Origin: Verrucomicrobium sp.
GTDB lineage: Bacteria; Verrucomicrobiota; Verrucomicrobiia; Methylacidiphilales; UBA1321
Assembly (NCBI GenBank): GCA_017849585.1
Contig: JAFIGT010000010.1
Coordinates: forward strand, 1 to 64,000
DNA: 64,000 nt
Direction of reading: 5' to 3'
Shown one piece after another: positions 24,805 through 33,590 of the stretch. The translations under genes and the position numbers were made by a program. How positions within the stretch are numbered: position 1 is the first letter of the stretch; every line of letters starts with the position of its first letter. The notes below the pieces were generated by a model. The model was not told the origin of the DNA. It worked only from the letters and a program-made list of their open reading frames with translations, and did no database searches.

Positions 24805-25914
24805 ATGAATCTCCTCTTTCTCAATCAATACGGTCCCGGCGATCCCTCGCCCACCGCCCGCTTGTTGCGCGATCTGGAGACCGATCTCACGGCGCAGGGG
24901 CATCACGTGGTGGTCGCCAGCGCGTCGACGGATTATCGTCAACGACCTGCCCGCGGCTGGCGTCGCTGGGGCCGCGAGTTCCTCGGGCTGCTGCGCATTC
25001 TTCGCCGCGCGACATTCGCCTCACCGCGTCCCGATGTGGTCATTTCCTTCAGCTCGCCGCCGGGGCTGGTCGTGCTGGGTGCCCTCGTGGCGGCGTGGCA
25101 CGGCACCCGATCCATTCATTGGGCGCTCGATCTTTATCCCGATCTCGCTTTGACCCTCGGCGAACTTTCCCCCGGTCCCCTCGCGCAAGGTGTCGCGCAC
25201 GCAATGCGGTGGGCGTATCGGCGCACCGACCGGGTGATCACACTCGATACCGACATGCAGGCGCGGTTGCGGCAAAAGGGGGTGGAGTCGGAAATCATCG
25301 CGCCCTGGACGCCGATTGCAGAGCCGGTCACGGTCGATACCACGCCCGCCGCGACGCCGTTCTGGCTTTACTCCGGCAATCTTGGTCGGGCGCATGAGTG
25401 GGCGACGTTGCTGGAAATCCAGCAGCGCGTTGAAGCGCAGCATCCCACGCTCGAGTTGGTGATTCAGGGTGGCGGAGCGGCGTGGCGCGAGGCGCAGGCG
25501 TGGGCCGCGCGGCATGGATTGCAACGGTGCCGCTGGCGCGACTATTCCCGAGAAGAAACATTGCTCGCGGATTTGCTGAAGGCCCGTGTGCTCGTCGCGA
25601 CGCAACGGCCCGAGACACGGGGACTGCTTTGGCCCAGCAAACTGGCCTTACTACTGCAACTGCCGCGACCCATTTTGTGGATCGGTCCGACCGACAGTGC
25701 CGCCGCCCGCGTGGTGGCCGCGACGGCAGATTCGGCGGTCTTTCCCCCCGGTTCGGCGGAAGCGGCGAGCGCATGGCTTTTGAACGCCGTGGCGGCCGAA
25801 CCGCGGCATCATCCCGAAAACGGTCAGCTCTTTTTCCAGCCGGACCAAGCCGTCCCACTTGCGGCGTGGCGGAAGCTGGTGACATCGCTGGAGAAGTGCG
25901 AATGCAATAAGTAG
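24805..25914 (+). CDS. Glycosyltransferase family 4 protein
   Basis: A 369-residue GT-B-fold glycosyltransferase. The N-terminal domain begins MNLLFLNQYGPGDPSPTARLL, a common opening for WcaI-like exopolysaccharide transferases, and includes SFSSPPGLVVLGAL and HWALDLYPDLAL. The acceptor/donor linker carries WTPIAEP, and the second domain starts at FWLYSGNLGRAHEW. It transfers a sugar from an NDP donor during polysaccharide or lipid-linked glycan assembly on the cytoplasmic face. The ATG at 24805 gives the standard N-terminus. The next gene downstream encodes the lipid-linked initiating transferase. Confidence 0.82.
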   Translation: MNLLFLNQYGPGDPSPTARLLRDLETDLTAQGHHVVVASASTDYRQRPARGWRRWGREFLGLLRILRRATFASPRPDVVISFSSPPGLVVLGALVAAWHGTRSIHWALDLYPDLALTLGELSPGPLAQGVAHAMRWAYRRTDRVITLDTDMQARLRQKGVESEIIAPWTPIAEPVTVDTTPAATPFWLYSGNLGRAHEWATLLEIQQRVEAQHPTLELVIQGGGAAWREAQAWAARHGLQRCRWRDYSREETLLADLLKARVLVATQRPETRGLLWPSKLALLLQLPRPILWIGPTDSAAARVVAATADSAVFPPGSAEAASAWLLNAVAAEPRHHPENGQLFFQPDQAVPLAAWRKLVTSLEKCECNK

Positions 25915-26003
25915 GGATCATTGAAGCGGGAACAAAGATAATATTCCGCACGGGGCTCACCTCATGGTTGTAATAAGCGATATCGCTAGTTAGTATCGCT
26001 TAA

Positions 26004-27368
26004 ATGCTAGCCTCTGTACTCTTTCTCATCGTGGGCTGGGGGGTGGTATTGGTGTTGACGCCGTCGGTGATCCGGTTGGGACTGGGTCTGGATATCAAGG
26101 ACGAGTTTCGCAAGAAACACGACGGCAAGATCTCGCGACTGGGTGGCGTCACGCTTTTCGTTGCGTTCCTGATCACCTATCTGGGGCTGCACGTCTCGGG
26201 CAGCAAGCTGGGCACGGCGTGGGGAGCGCTGGGGATTTGCACGACCCTGATGTTTGGTCTGGGGCTGTGGGATGATCTCCGCCCGCTGGGGGCAAAGGTA
26301 AAGCTGGCGGGACAGATTCTGATAGCGGTGCTGGCCTACTTCATGGAGATCCGCATCGACACGCTGACCTATCCGGGTGGCAATTTTATCCTCACGCTCG
26401 GCTTCTGGAGTTTCCCCGCGACGGTTTTCTGGTTGATCGCGATTCCGAACATCATCAACCTGATTGACGGGTTCGATGGTCTCGCTGCGGGTATCGGTGT
26501 TTTTCTCAGCCTGACACTTGGAGTCGTGGCGCTCATCGCCCAGCAACAGGCTGTGGCCTGCTTGTGCTTCGCCCTCAGCGGCGCATTGCTCGCGTTTCTG
26601 GGGTTCAATTTTCCCCCTGCCAAAATTTACCTCGGCGATGGCGGAGCTTACATGATCGGCTTTCTCATTGCGACGCTCTCGCTGCAGAGTTCGAATAAAG
26701 GCTCCGTCGCCGCCGCATTGATCGTCACTGTGGTGGCGCTGGGCGTGCCGATTCTCGATACCACGCTCACCATCTTTCGCCGCGGCCTGCAGGGCTTCCC
26801 ACTTTTCCGTGCGGACCGGGGGCATCTGCATCACCGGCTGGAGGAGCTTGGCTTTTCCAAGCGGCGCATCGTGCTCAGTCTCTACGCGGTCTGCGTGGTG
26901 TTGAGTTTGATCGGTCTCAGCATTCTCTGGAGTCAGGGCCGCACCATGCCGATCGCGGCGGGCATGTTATTTCTGCTCGCGCTGTACGCGGTCTATTCCC
27001 TCGGTTACTTTCGCACCTGGTGGGAGTTGAAGCTTCTGGTTCAGCGGATGCTGATGCGCCGCCGCGATGTGCAGTATGGAATCCTGCAGGGCCGCGTGTT
27101 GCTCTACGAAGTGGATCGCTGCCGGACGGCAGAGGAATTCTGGACACTCTTTTTTCAAACTGCCGCCAAGATGGGATTGATGCGGCAGCCCCCGGAAGGC
27201 CCCGGGCGTTTGCTTGAGCTGCCGATCCAGCATCCCAACGGCATGCAACATCTTCTCTACGCCCGGCTCAACGAGCATGACGAGAATTACTGGCGGCTTT
27301 TGTCGGATTGCCTGGAGCAATCCTGCCATAAGGCGGATGAAAAGTGGCCGCCCAATCCGAATCTGTAA
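26004..27368 (+). CDS. WecA/MraY-family undecaprenyl-phosphate sugar-1-phosphate transferase
   Basis: A 454-residue polytopic membrane enzyme that attaches a sugar-phosphate to undecaprenyl phosphate and so starts glycan assembly. Family motifs are in order: GLWDDLRPLGAKVKL, NIINLIDGFDGLAAG, YLGDGGAYMIGF, and HLHHRLEELGFSKRR, the His-rich loop of the WecA/TagO subgroup rather than MraY. About ten to eleven membrane helices occupy residues 1-345. An unusual ~105-residue soluble C-terminal tail follows (YGILQGRVLLYEVDRCRTAE onward). It is followed 21 bases later by the ligase-like gene, so they form one unit. Confidence 0.88.
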   Translation: MLASVLFLIVGWGVVLVLTPSVIRLGLGLDIKDEFRKKHDGKISRLGGVTLFVAFLITYLGLHVSGSKLGTAWGALGICTTLMFGLGLWDDLRPLGAKVKLAGQILIAVLAYFMEIRIDTLTYPGGNFILTLGFWSFPATVFWLIAIPNIINLIDGFDGLAAGIGVFLSLTLGVVALIAQQQAVACLCFALSGALLAFLGFNFPPAKIYLGDGGAYMIGFLIATLSLQSSNKGSVAAALIVTVVALGVPILDTTLTIFRRGLQGFPLFRADRGHLHHRLEELGFSKRRIVLSLYAVCVVLSLIGLSILWSQGRTMPIAAGMLFLLALYAVYSLGYFRTWWELKLLVQRMLMRRRDVQYGILQGRVLLYEVDRCRTAEEFWTLFFQTAAKMGLMRQPPEGPGRLLELPIQHPNGMQHLLYARLNEHDENYWRLLSDCLEQSCHKADEKWPPNPNL

Positions 27369-27389
27369 TGTCCCTCTTCGAGAACCGCC

Positions 27390-29726
27390 GTGTGGTCTGA
27401 TCGCAGCTCAACTCCCACCCGACCGAAGGTCATTGCCGGGCTTCTAGGCGTCAGTTGGCTCGCGCCTTTTCTCGGCGGCAGCACGGAACCTTGGGCGTGG
27501 GGAGTGATGAGCCTGCTTGTTGGCCTAGGCTTTCTCCTGTTGCCGCCGCGTCATCGGCTGCCAGCCTTTGTCTATCTGCCCGCCGTGCTGCTGGTGCTCT
27601 GGCCATTGACGGCATTTTTGCCGGCGGCGTGGTTTGCCATGCCGGCTTGGCGGCAGATTCTTACGCGCGATCTCGGGCTTTCACTGCCGGGCACGATCGC
27701 GCCGCAGCCATGGTTGACGATCGAGAGCTGGCTGTTGCTCGCCCTTGGACTCAGCTGGCTCGTCTACGCCACGTCGTTGCTGATGACGAGTCGTACACGG
27801 TGGAATCTCGCACGGTTTTACGTCACGGGCGCAGGGTTGCTCGCCGGTTTGGCGATTCTCTGCGCGCTGGCCAAACAACCGCTGCCGTTCTGGCATGCGG
27901 CGCAGCATTTTGGTTTCTTTCCGAACCGCAACCAAATGGGCGACTGGCTGGCACTGGCTGCGCTGTTGATCCCCGCCTTACTTTATGAGGATTGGGGGCG
28001 TCACCGGTTGCTCACCATGTGGTGGCTTCTGGTGCTGGGTGTGATCGGCACGGCGTTGGTGATGAATTATTCCCGCGCCGGCATCCTGCTTTTCTTTGTG
28101 GGCAGCACGCTCTTTCTTCTCTGGATCTCACTCATGCGGCGCTGGACGGGACGGCTTATGATCGGCTTGGCTATCGCGATTTCGATGGTCACCTTGTTCC
28201 TGCTGTTTGGGGGCGAAACGCGCGACCGGTTGCAGCGCATGGCGCAGCCCTCGGACGAGCCGCGTTACAGTCGTCTGGCGATTCAAAGGGATGCGCTCGC
28301 ACTGAAACAGGCCTCTCCTTGGACCGGAGTTGGCTTGGGCAATTTTAACGCTGTCTTCCCCTTTGCCCGCGACATGAGTCGCAGCGAGGCGCGCATTTTG
28401 CATCCGGAGAGCGACTGGGTGTGGCTGATTGCTGAGGCGGGCTGGGGTGCCTGGGTTGTTGCTGTGATTGGCTGCGCCTTGGTGTTGGGGCTTCACTTTC
28501 CCATGGAGCATGGCACGGCCCGCACTGTGCGGCTGGCTGCCGGAATCGCCGTGTTGGGCTTTGCGGCGCATGGACTGGTTGACGTTTCGGCGCACCGATT
28601 GGGCACGTTTCTGCCGGTTTGTCTCTTTGTTCTGCTTTTGATTCACCCGCGCTATCTCGAACCGGCTTCGAGCGGATTGCGATTCGGCTTCCGGTGGCTG
28701 GGATTGGTCTGGTGTCTCGTTGGGGTCTTCTTCATCTGGTCCTGGTATTCGCCGCAACTGTTACCCGCCAGCGCGGGAGTCATCCGCGCGAAGCAATCGG
28801 CCGATGCAGCTCTGGCCAAGGGAGATTCCTCCACAGCCCTGAGCGTGCTCAATCAGGCTCTGGACTGGGCGCCGCTCGACTGGGAGTTGTACTATCGGCG
28901 CGCGACGGCGCAATTGGTTTCCAATCCCACCAATGCGCGGCTCGATTTTTGGCGCGCACGCACGTTGGAGCCCGACTCCTCGCTGCTGCCCAAGCAGGAA
29001 GGCTTGTTGTGGTTGAATCTCTCTCCGATCGCGACGCTGACAGCCTGGAACGAGGCGTTGCGCCGGGATCGTCACAATGTGACCGAGCTGTATTCAGAGT
29101 TGCTGCAACACGGCGGCAATGTGCCGACGGTTCGTGAGGGGCTCAAGAATATCGCGTTGAACCGTCCCGACTTCTTCCTCGTTTTCACGTCGGGACTCGC
29201 GCCCGGGGAATTCCGCGAAATGCGGATGCGGATGCTGGCCCGTGATCCCCAGCTCGCCACTTTCAGCGTGGCCCAGCAGCAACAATTCTTCCGATCATGG
29301 AGCGATAAAGAGGGGCTTGCCTCTTTTGTGGAAGTGGTCCAATCCGTTTCCGCGTGGAGGAAGGCTGCCGCACCCTATCTGGCTCGTCGTCTCGCCGAGC
29401 AAGGGGCCTATGCCCAGGCCTATGCCCTGCTACACGCCACGCGGTCGGATCCGGTTTACCCGCAGCTCAATACCGGTGGCTCGTTGGAAGCTTTGCAGGC
29501 GCGCGCGTTGCAGCGCCCGGATGATTTTGCCAACGCCTATATACTGGCGCGCATGCACCTCGCGGCGTCCCATTACACGGCAGCGTTGGAGGTGATTCGC
29601 TCCACCACGCAGCAAAAGGGATGTCCCGTCTACTTTTTTCATCTGCAGGCAGAAATCGCCGCCCGCTTGGGGTTGTGGGAAGAAGCGTGGAAATCGTTGC
29701 TTCGGGAGGAGGCGGGACACAGGTAG
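27390..29726 (+). CDS. O-antigen ligase-like membrane protein with a long TPR-like C-terminus
   Basis: A 778-residue protein starting at GTG. The N-terminal ~450 residues hold about twelve hydrophobic segments with the Wzy_C/O-antigen ligase pattern: GFFPNRNQMGDWLALAALL, a large loop with TGVGLGNF and the HPESDWVWLIAEAGWGAW segment that precedes the last helices. The C-terminal ~300 residues are soluble and helical with TPR-like repeats (ALAKGDSSTALSVLNQALDW, ALQRPDDFANAYILARMHLA). It could polymerise or ligate a lipid-linked glycan at the periplasmic face, with the repeats as a protein-binding arm. Polymerase and ligase cannot be told apart by sequence. Confidence 0.75.
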   Translation: MWSDRSSTPTRPKVIAGLLGVSWLAPFLGGSTEPWAWGVMSLLVGLGFLLLPPRHRLPAFVYLPAVLLVLWPLTAFLPAAWFAMPAWRQILTRDLGLSLPGTIAPQPWLTIESWLLLALGLSWLVYATSLLMTSRTRWNLARFYVTGAGLLAGLAILCALAKQPLPFWHAAQHFGFFPNRNQMGDWLALAALLIPALLYEDWGRHRLLTMWWLLVLGVIGTALVMNYSRAGILLFFVGSTLFLLWISLMRRWTGRLMIGLAIAISMVTLFLLFGGETRDRLQRMAQPSDEPRYSRLAIQRDALALKQASPWTGVGLGNFNAVFPFARDMSRSEARILHPESDWVWLIAEAGWGAWVVAVIGCALVLGLHFPMEHGTARTVRLAAGIAVLGFAAHGLVDVSAHRLGTFLPVCLFVLLLIHPRYLEPASSGLRFGFRWLGLVWCLVGVFFIWSWYSPQLLPASAGVIRAKQSADAALAKGDSSTALSVLNQALDWAPLDWELYYRRATAQLVSNPTNARLDFWRARTLEPDSSLLPKQEGLLWLNLSPIATLTAWNEALRRDRHNVTELYSELLQHGGNVPTVREGLKNIALNRPDFFLVFTSGLAPGEFREMRMRMLARDPQLATFSVAQQQQFFRSWSDKEGLASFVEVVQSVSAWRKAAAPYLARRLAEQGAYAQAYALLHATRSDPVYPQLNTGGSLEALQARALQRPDDFANAYILARMHLAASHYTAALEVIRSTTQQKGCPVYFFHLQAEIAARLGLWEEAWKSLLREEAGHR

Positions 29727-29787
29727 GAGGGCTTTTCGCTCCAAGCCAGGTCTTGGCTAATCCGAAAAAAAGTTTTAGATTATACTT

Positions 29788-30288
29788 ATGAGTTGGAAAG
29801 GTCGCACGCTGGTGGTGCTTGGTGCCATGGCTCTGATCGTGGTGGGAGTGCCGAGGCTTTCTGAGCTTCTTGCCTTTCTGCTTTTTGCGCTTTGCGTGAT
29901 CGTCATGTCGATTGCGCTCGCGCCCGTTCTTTCGCGTTTCACCGCCACCGCGTTGATTGACTTCATCTACTCCGCGCACGGCACCACGGCCGAGACGGAC
30001 ATCAACGATCCCGAGATTTACGCCCAATCGCAAAACGTCTTTTCGCTGTTGCGTACCGTGTGTTTCCTCGCGCTCGCGGCGGCACTCTACGGATTTTACT
30101 GGTCGGTGCCGATCCTGAGGCAATGGCCGCCGATTCAGGATCTCACGGAAATTCCGCGGCACATGGTGGGGGCCTGCGTGGTGGCGGTCTTGTCCACCGT
30201 GGCGTGGGTCTTTTACCTCAGCGTCTACTTCATTCCCACGGTGTGGAATAATCTCTACGAACGCTGGGTCAACTGGCGTTTCCGCTAA
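29788..30288 (+). CDS. Small integral membrane protein of unknown function
   Basis: A 166-residue protein with about four hydrophobic segments (residues 7-25, 26-46, 86-105 and 126-150). The segment between helices 2 and 3 carries a conserved-looking ALIDFIYSAHGTTAETDI stretch and would lie on one side of the membrane. I do not recognise the family. It follows the ligase-like gene after 61 bases and precedes a large inverted repeat, so it may be the last gene of the glycan assembly unit, though it could be independent. Confidence 0.6.
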   Translation: MSWKGRTLVVLGAMALIVVGVPRLSELLAFLLFALCVIVMSIALAPVLSRFTATALIDFIYSAHGTTAETDINDPEIYAQSQNVFSLLRTVCFLALAAALYGFYWSVPILRQWPPIQDLTEIPRHMVGACVVAVLSTVAWVFYLSVYFIPTVWNNLYERWVNWRFR

Positions 30289-30290
30289 AC

Positions 30291-30331
30291 AGCGGGAGAG
30301 AGTGAAGGAGCCAGTCCTCCACTCTCCCGCT
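30291..30331 (+). terminator. Large inverted repeat after the small membrane protein gene
   Basis: AGCGGGAGAG pairs perfectly with CTCTCCCGCT, with an inner TGAAGGA/TCCTCCA stem. It begins 3 bases after the stop codon. Only a weak T run follows (AGTTTG), so termination may be inefficient or the hairpin may protect the transcript end. Confidence 0.55.
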
Positions 30332-30368
30332 AGTTTGAGGAGCGTGGCTCCCCAAAAAACAAAACCGA

Positions 30369-30983
30369 TCAGGCCTTCGGCAACAGCGCGTTGACGGCGG
30401 TCCAGTCGACGTGGTTCAGAAACTCGTCGATGTATCCGGCGCGGGCGGTGTAGAAGTCGGCGTAGTACGCGTGTTCGTATACGTCGAGCCCGAGGATCGG
30501 GGTGACGCCCCAGATCGGGTAGGTGTTCTGCGCATCGCCAATGTAGTTAAACAACTTGCCGGTCTGCGCGTCGATGCCGGTCCATGCCCAACCGCGGGCG
30601 GCGATACCGGTGGCTTTCAGATCCTTCTTGTAGTTCTCGAACGAACCGAAATCCCGGTCGATCAATTCTGCCACCTTGCCGGAGACCTTGCCGTCGCCGC
30701 CGAGGATGGAGAAATAGAGTTCGTGATTCTTCAAACCGCCGAGAGCGAAGGTCAGGTCGACCTTGTAATTGCGAACGGTGGAGTAGATCTGGTTGGCCAC
30801 GGCGGCGTCCGCCGGATCGGGAGTGCCGAGCTTCTCGATGAGTTCGAGGATCGCATTCGATTTGTTGACGTACCCGGTGTAGAGCTTGAGATGCTCTTCG
30901 TGGGTTTTGTCCGAGATTTTGCCCGTCTTGCCTTTGACCTTTGCCAAGAGAGCTTCCTGATTGTTCGCGTACTTGTAAGCCAT
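30369..30983 (-). CDS. Superoxide dismutase, Fe/Mn family
   Basis: A 204-residue cytoplasmic enzyme that dismutates superoxide. The four metal ligands fit H31 (HEEHLKLYTGYVN), H87 (LKNHELYFSIL), D167 and H171 (LGLDVYEHAYYADF). The last motif has Tyr in place of the Trp of the common DVWEHAYY signature, as in a known subfamily of bacterial enzymes. No signal peptide is present. The start codon is preceded by GAAAGGAAA. It is transcribed alone, toward the glycan cluster. Fe or Mn preference cannot be assigned from sequence alone. Confidence 0.9.
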   Translation of the reverse strand: MAYKYANNQEALLAKVKGKTGKISDKTHEEHLKLYTGYVNKSNAILELIEKLGTPDPADAAVANQIYSTVRNYKVDLTFALGGLKNHELYFSILGGDGKVSGKVAELIDRDFGSFENYKKDLKATGIAARGWAWTGIDAQTGKLFNYIGDAQNTYPIWGVTPILGLDVYEHAYYADFYTARAGYIDEFLNHVDWTAVNALLPKA

Positions 30984-31232
30984 GATCGTTTCCTTTCTAA
31001 GAATTGATGAGGTTATCTGAGTTAAGAAATAGCCTATTCGCTATCAACGAGTTGTCAATCGAGGATAAAACCAGTCTTATTTAGGTATTAGCCGGTCTAA
31101 ACTTGAATTCCGAGGGAAGGCTCTCCTTCCAAGGGAACCTAGAAGTTACACTTACATCGAAATCCGAAGCCCCTGCGGAGAAATAGTGAGATTAAATCCA
31201 CCGACCTGATCGGGGTTATCGGAGAAGGCCCG

Positions 31233-32093
31233 CTATTGCACTTCGATGACAAAGCGGAAGGGGCTGGTATCGACACCCAAAACGAGCGTGTTTTCGCCCG
31301 GAGTCAAATCGGCGGTCAGGCAGTTTTGGCCCGCGCCGAGGGAAATGCCGTTCACGATCGTGCCGACCATGCTGCCGCGGTCGCGGACGAAGAGGTGATC
31401 GCCTTCGCACTCGATGGAGCAGTGATTGCGCGAGACCTGGTAGGGTTGTTCATCCTTCAGGACGTAATCATTCGTCGAGAAAACACTCGGAACGCTGCGA
31501 TGTTCCTCGCGTCCGATGCGGAAGGGAAATTTCGTGACCTCGATGGCGGCCGGTTCTCCCTGCCGGGTGGGGACCTGCGGATTGTTCAATTTCAGCAGCA
31601 CTCGTCGCGATGTGGCGACGGGCGCCACGGCGGGAGTGGGTTGGTCGCGGCGCGGCCGCGCGACAGAGGAGGTGGCACCAGCGGGGACGGGCATGCGGGC
31701 GCGCTCAAGGTGGGAGGAAGTCTGTCGGGTCGCATCGTTGTGACGCAGCTCGACACGGAGCCGGTTATTGGCCGTCCGCAACCGCTCGAAGAACGAGGCG
31801 AGGTATGGGGTCAGGGTGGCCGGGTCCTGAATGATGCAGGCGTTAAAGTCTTCGGGCGTCATCACTTCCACTTCCGCGTCAACCAAGGCCATGGCCGTGG
31901 CGGAGCGGGGATGCTCGTCGATCATCGCCATTTCGCCGAAGATATCGCCGGGCGCGAGTTGGGCCAGTACGACCTTTCGACCGTCCACGGCGATGCTGAT
32001 TTCGACGCTACCGGAGAGCAACCGGTAGGCTTCATTGGAGAGGTCGCCCTCTTTGAAGATGAGTTCATTCGGCACCAGCGTTTTAGTTTCCAT
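31233..32093 (-). CDS. Cyclic nucleotide-binding domain plus FHA domain protein
   Basis: A 286-residue two-domain signalling protein. Residues 5-120 form a cNMP-binding (Crp-type) beta-roll: GDLSNEAYRLLSGSVEISI and the phosphate-binding-cassette-like GDIFGEMAMIDEHPRSATAMA. A Pro/Ala/Thr-rich linker (about 125-165) leads to an FHA phosphothreonine-binding domain (about 178-286) with FRIGREEH, QVSRNHCSIE and RGSMVGTIVNG. There is no helix-turn-helix, so it is not a classical Crp regulator; it may tether a phosphoprotein in response to a nucleotide. The divergent 358-base gap upstream contains a structured element. The ligand is unknown. Confidence 0.85.
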   Translation of the reverse strand: METKTLVPNELIFKEGDLSNEAYRLLSGSVEISIAVDGRKVVLAQLAPGDIFGEMAMIDEHPRSATAMALVDAEVEVMTPEDFNACIIQDPATLTPYLASFFERLRTANNRLRVELRHNDATRQTSSHLERARMPVPAGATSSVARPRRDQPTPAVAPVATSRRVLLKLNNPQVPTRQGEPAAIEVTKFPFRIGREEHRSVPSVFSTNDYVLKDEQPYQVSRNHCSIECEGDHLFVRDRGSMVGTIVNGISLGAGQNCLTADLTPGENTLVLGVDTSPFRFVIEVQ

Positions 32094-32259
32094 GGCGTCT
32101 TCTCCTTGATTTCCCGACCGGCAAAATTAACTGTGCGAGGGATGGCTTCCCTGGAGGGGGCGCACCTCACGCAGACTAATACTATCGTGCCGGAACGGGA
32201 AAAATTTTGCGCTAAAAAAATCCTTTATCGAATCGCTTTTCCTTCCGATGACCTTTGTA

Positions 32260-32357
32260 GAAAGTCGACTATCGAGCAAATAAAATAAGCAACCGAATCA
32301 CACAAGCGATTGAATCGACTTTCCGACGGCGCGCCTCCTGGCGCGCCTCGCTTTTTT
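32260..32357 (+). promoter_or_regulatory. Structured leader or small RNA ending in a terminator-like hairpin
   Basis: GAAAGTCGA (32260-32268) pairs with TCGACTTTC (32315-32323), enclosing a smaller AATC/GATT stem. Directly after comes GGCGCGCC-TCCT-GGCGCGCC (32328-32347) and then TTTTTT (32352-32357). No gene ends upstream on this strand, so the terminator must stop a leader transcript of the glycosyltransferase gene (attenuation) or end a small RNA. I cannot match it to a known riboswitch class. Confidence 0.45.
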
Positions 32358-32450
32358 AGGGCCGCTCGACGCTCTTTCCGAAATCACCGGTCAGGTTGCG
32401 CTTTACAGGTCGCCCCTTTCACCGCCACCATCGGGCAAACCACGGCTGGC

Positions 32451-33590
32451 ATGAAACTCCTGCACACCATTCGTTCCCTGGACCCGCGCGAGGGCGGCAT
32501 CGTCGGCATGGTGCGTCATCTCGTCCGCGCGGGACAACGACGTGGTCACGACGCCGTCGTGTGTACGCTCGATGTGCCGGAAGCTCCGTGGTTGCGCGAA
32601 TGGCCGGGGCCGGTCCACGCGCTTGGTCCGGCTCGCGGCACTTACGGGTTTACCCCGCGTTTGAAACCGTGGTTGCGGGTCCATTCCGAATTTTATGACG
32701 CGGTGGTGATGCACGGCCTCTGGCAATACACCAGCTGGGGCGCGTGGCGGGGGCTGGCCTATGGATCGACGCCGCACGCGATTTTTCCCCACGGGATGCT
32801 CGATGCCTGGTTCAAGGATCAGGAGCCGGTGAAGTATCTGAAGAAGGCCGCGTATTGGCCGCTGGAACATCTCGTCTGCCAGAGCGCGGCGGCCGTCTGT
32901 TTTACGGCCGAGGAAGAACGTCGCAATAGTCATCAGACGTTTCGACCCTACAACGTCCGCGAGGTGGTGGTGGGCGCTGGAATCGAATCGCCGCCGGACC
33001 GGGCGACCGCGCAACTCGCCGCGTTTCAAGACAGATTTCCGCAGTTGGTGGGGCAACCTTTCATTCTCTATTTCGGTCGCATTCACCTGAAGAAAGGATG
33101 CGATCTCCTCGCGCAGGCCTTTGCCCAATTCGGTGCGGAGGTGGAGGGCGTTTCACTCGTCTTTGCCGGTCCCGATACGGATCAACTCGAACCCGGGCTG
33201 CGCGATCTGATGCCCGATGACTTGCAATCGCGGGTGCACTTCACCGGCATGCTTGAGGGGGAGGTCAAGTGGGGGGCGCTTCGCGCGGCGGAGGCGTTTA
33301 TCATCCCCTCGCATCAGGAGAATTTTTGCCTCGCCGCGGCGGAAGCGCTTGCGTGCGGGACGCCCGCGTTGGTCTCGGACAAGGTGAATATCTGGCGCGA
33401 GATCGCGGAGGGCGGAGCGGGCTTCGTGCAAGCGGATTCCGTCGCGGGGACGTTGGCCTTGTTGCGCCAGTGGTTTCGGATTTCGACGGCAGAGCGTGAC
33501 GTGATGCGCTTGCGGGCGCGCGAATGTTTCGCTAGACACTTTTCCATTGATCGCGTGTATGACAATCTCGTGAGCGTTTTTGTTCCATGA
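32451..33590 (+). CDS. Glycosyltransferase family 4 protein
   Basis: A 379-residue GT-B glycosyltransferase. The N-terminal domain begins MKLLHTIRSLDPREGGIVGMVRHL and has VVMHGLWQYTSWGAWRGL and a HGMLDAWFK loop, as in WbcN/WcaC-like transferases. The donor-binding domain starts at FILYFGRIHLKKGCDLL and carries the EX7E motif in PSHQENFCLAAAEALACGTP. It adds a sugar during polysaccharide synthesis in the cytoplasm. The start at 32451 fits the family; the upstream leader holds a terminator-like hairpin. Its stop overlaps the next gene in an ATGA junction. Confidence 0.85.
   Translation: MKLLHTIRSLDPREGGIVGMVRHLVRAGQRRGHDAVVCTLDVPEAPWLREWPGPVHALGPARGTYGFTPRLKPWLRVHSEFYDAVVMHGLWQYTSWGAWRGLAYGSTPHAIFPHGMLDAWFKDQEPVKYLKKAAYWPLEHLVCQSAAAVCFTAEEERRNSHQTFRPYNVREVVVGAGIESPPDRATAQLAAFQDRFPQLVGQPFILYFGRIHLKKGCDLLAQAFAQFGAEVEGVSLVFAGPDTDQLEPGLRDLMPDDLQSRVHFTGMLEGEVKWGALRAAEAFIIPSHQENFCLAAAEALACGTPALVSDKVNIWREIAEGGAGFVQADSVAGTLALLRQWFRISTAERDVMRLRARECFARHFSIDRVYDNLVSVFVP

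Noticed and set aside
30338-30362. Small GGAGC-GTG-GCTCC hairpin next to an A-run as the sod terminator
   Set aside because: On the minus strand the T run precedes rather than follows the stem, so it does not have terminator geometry.
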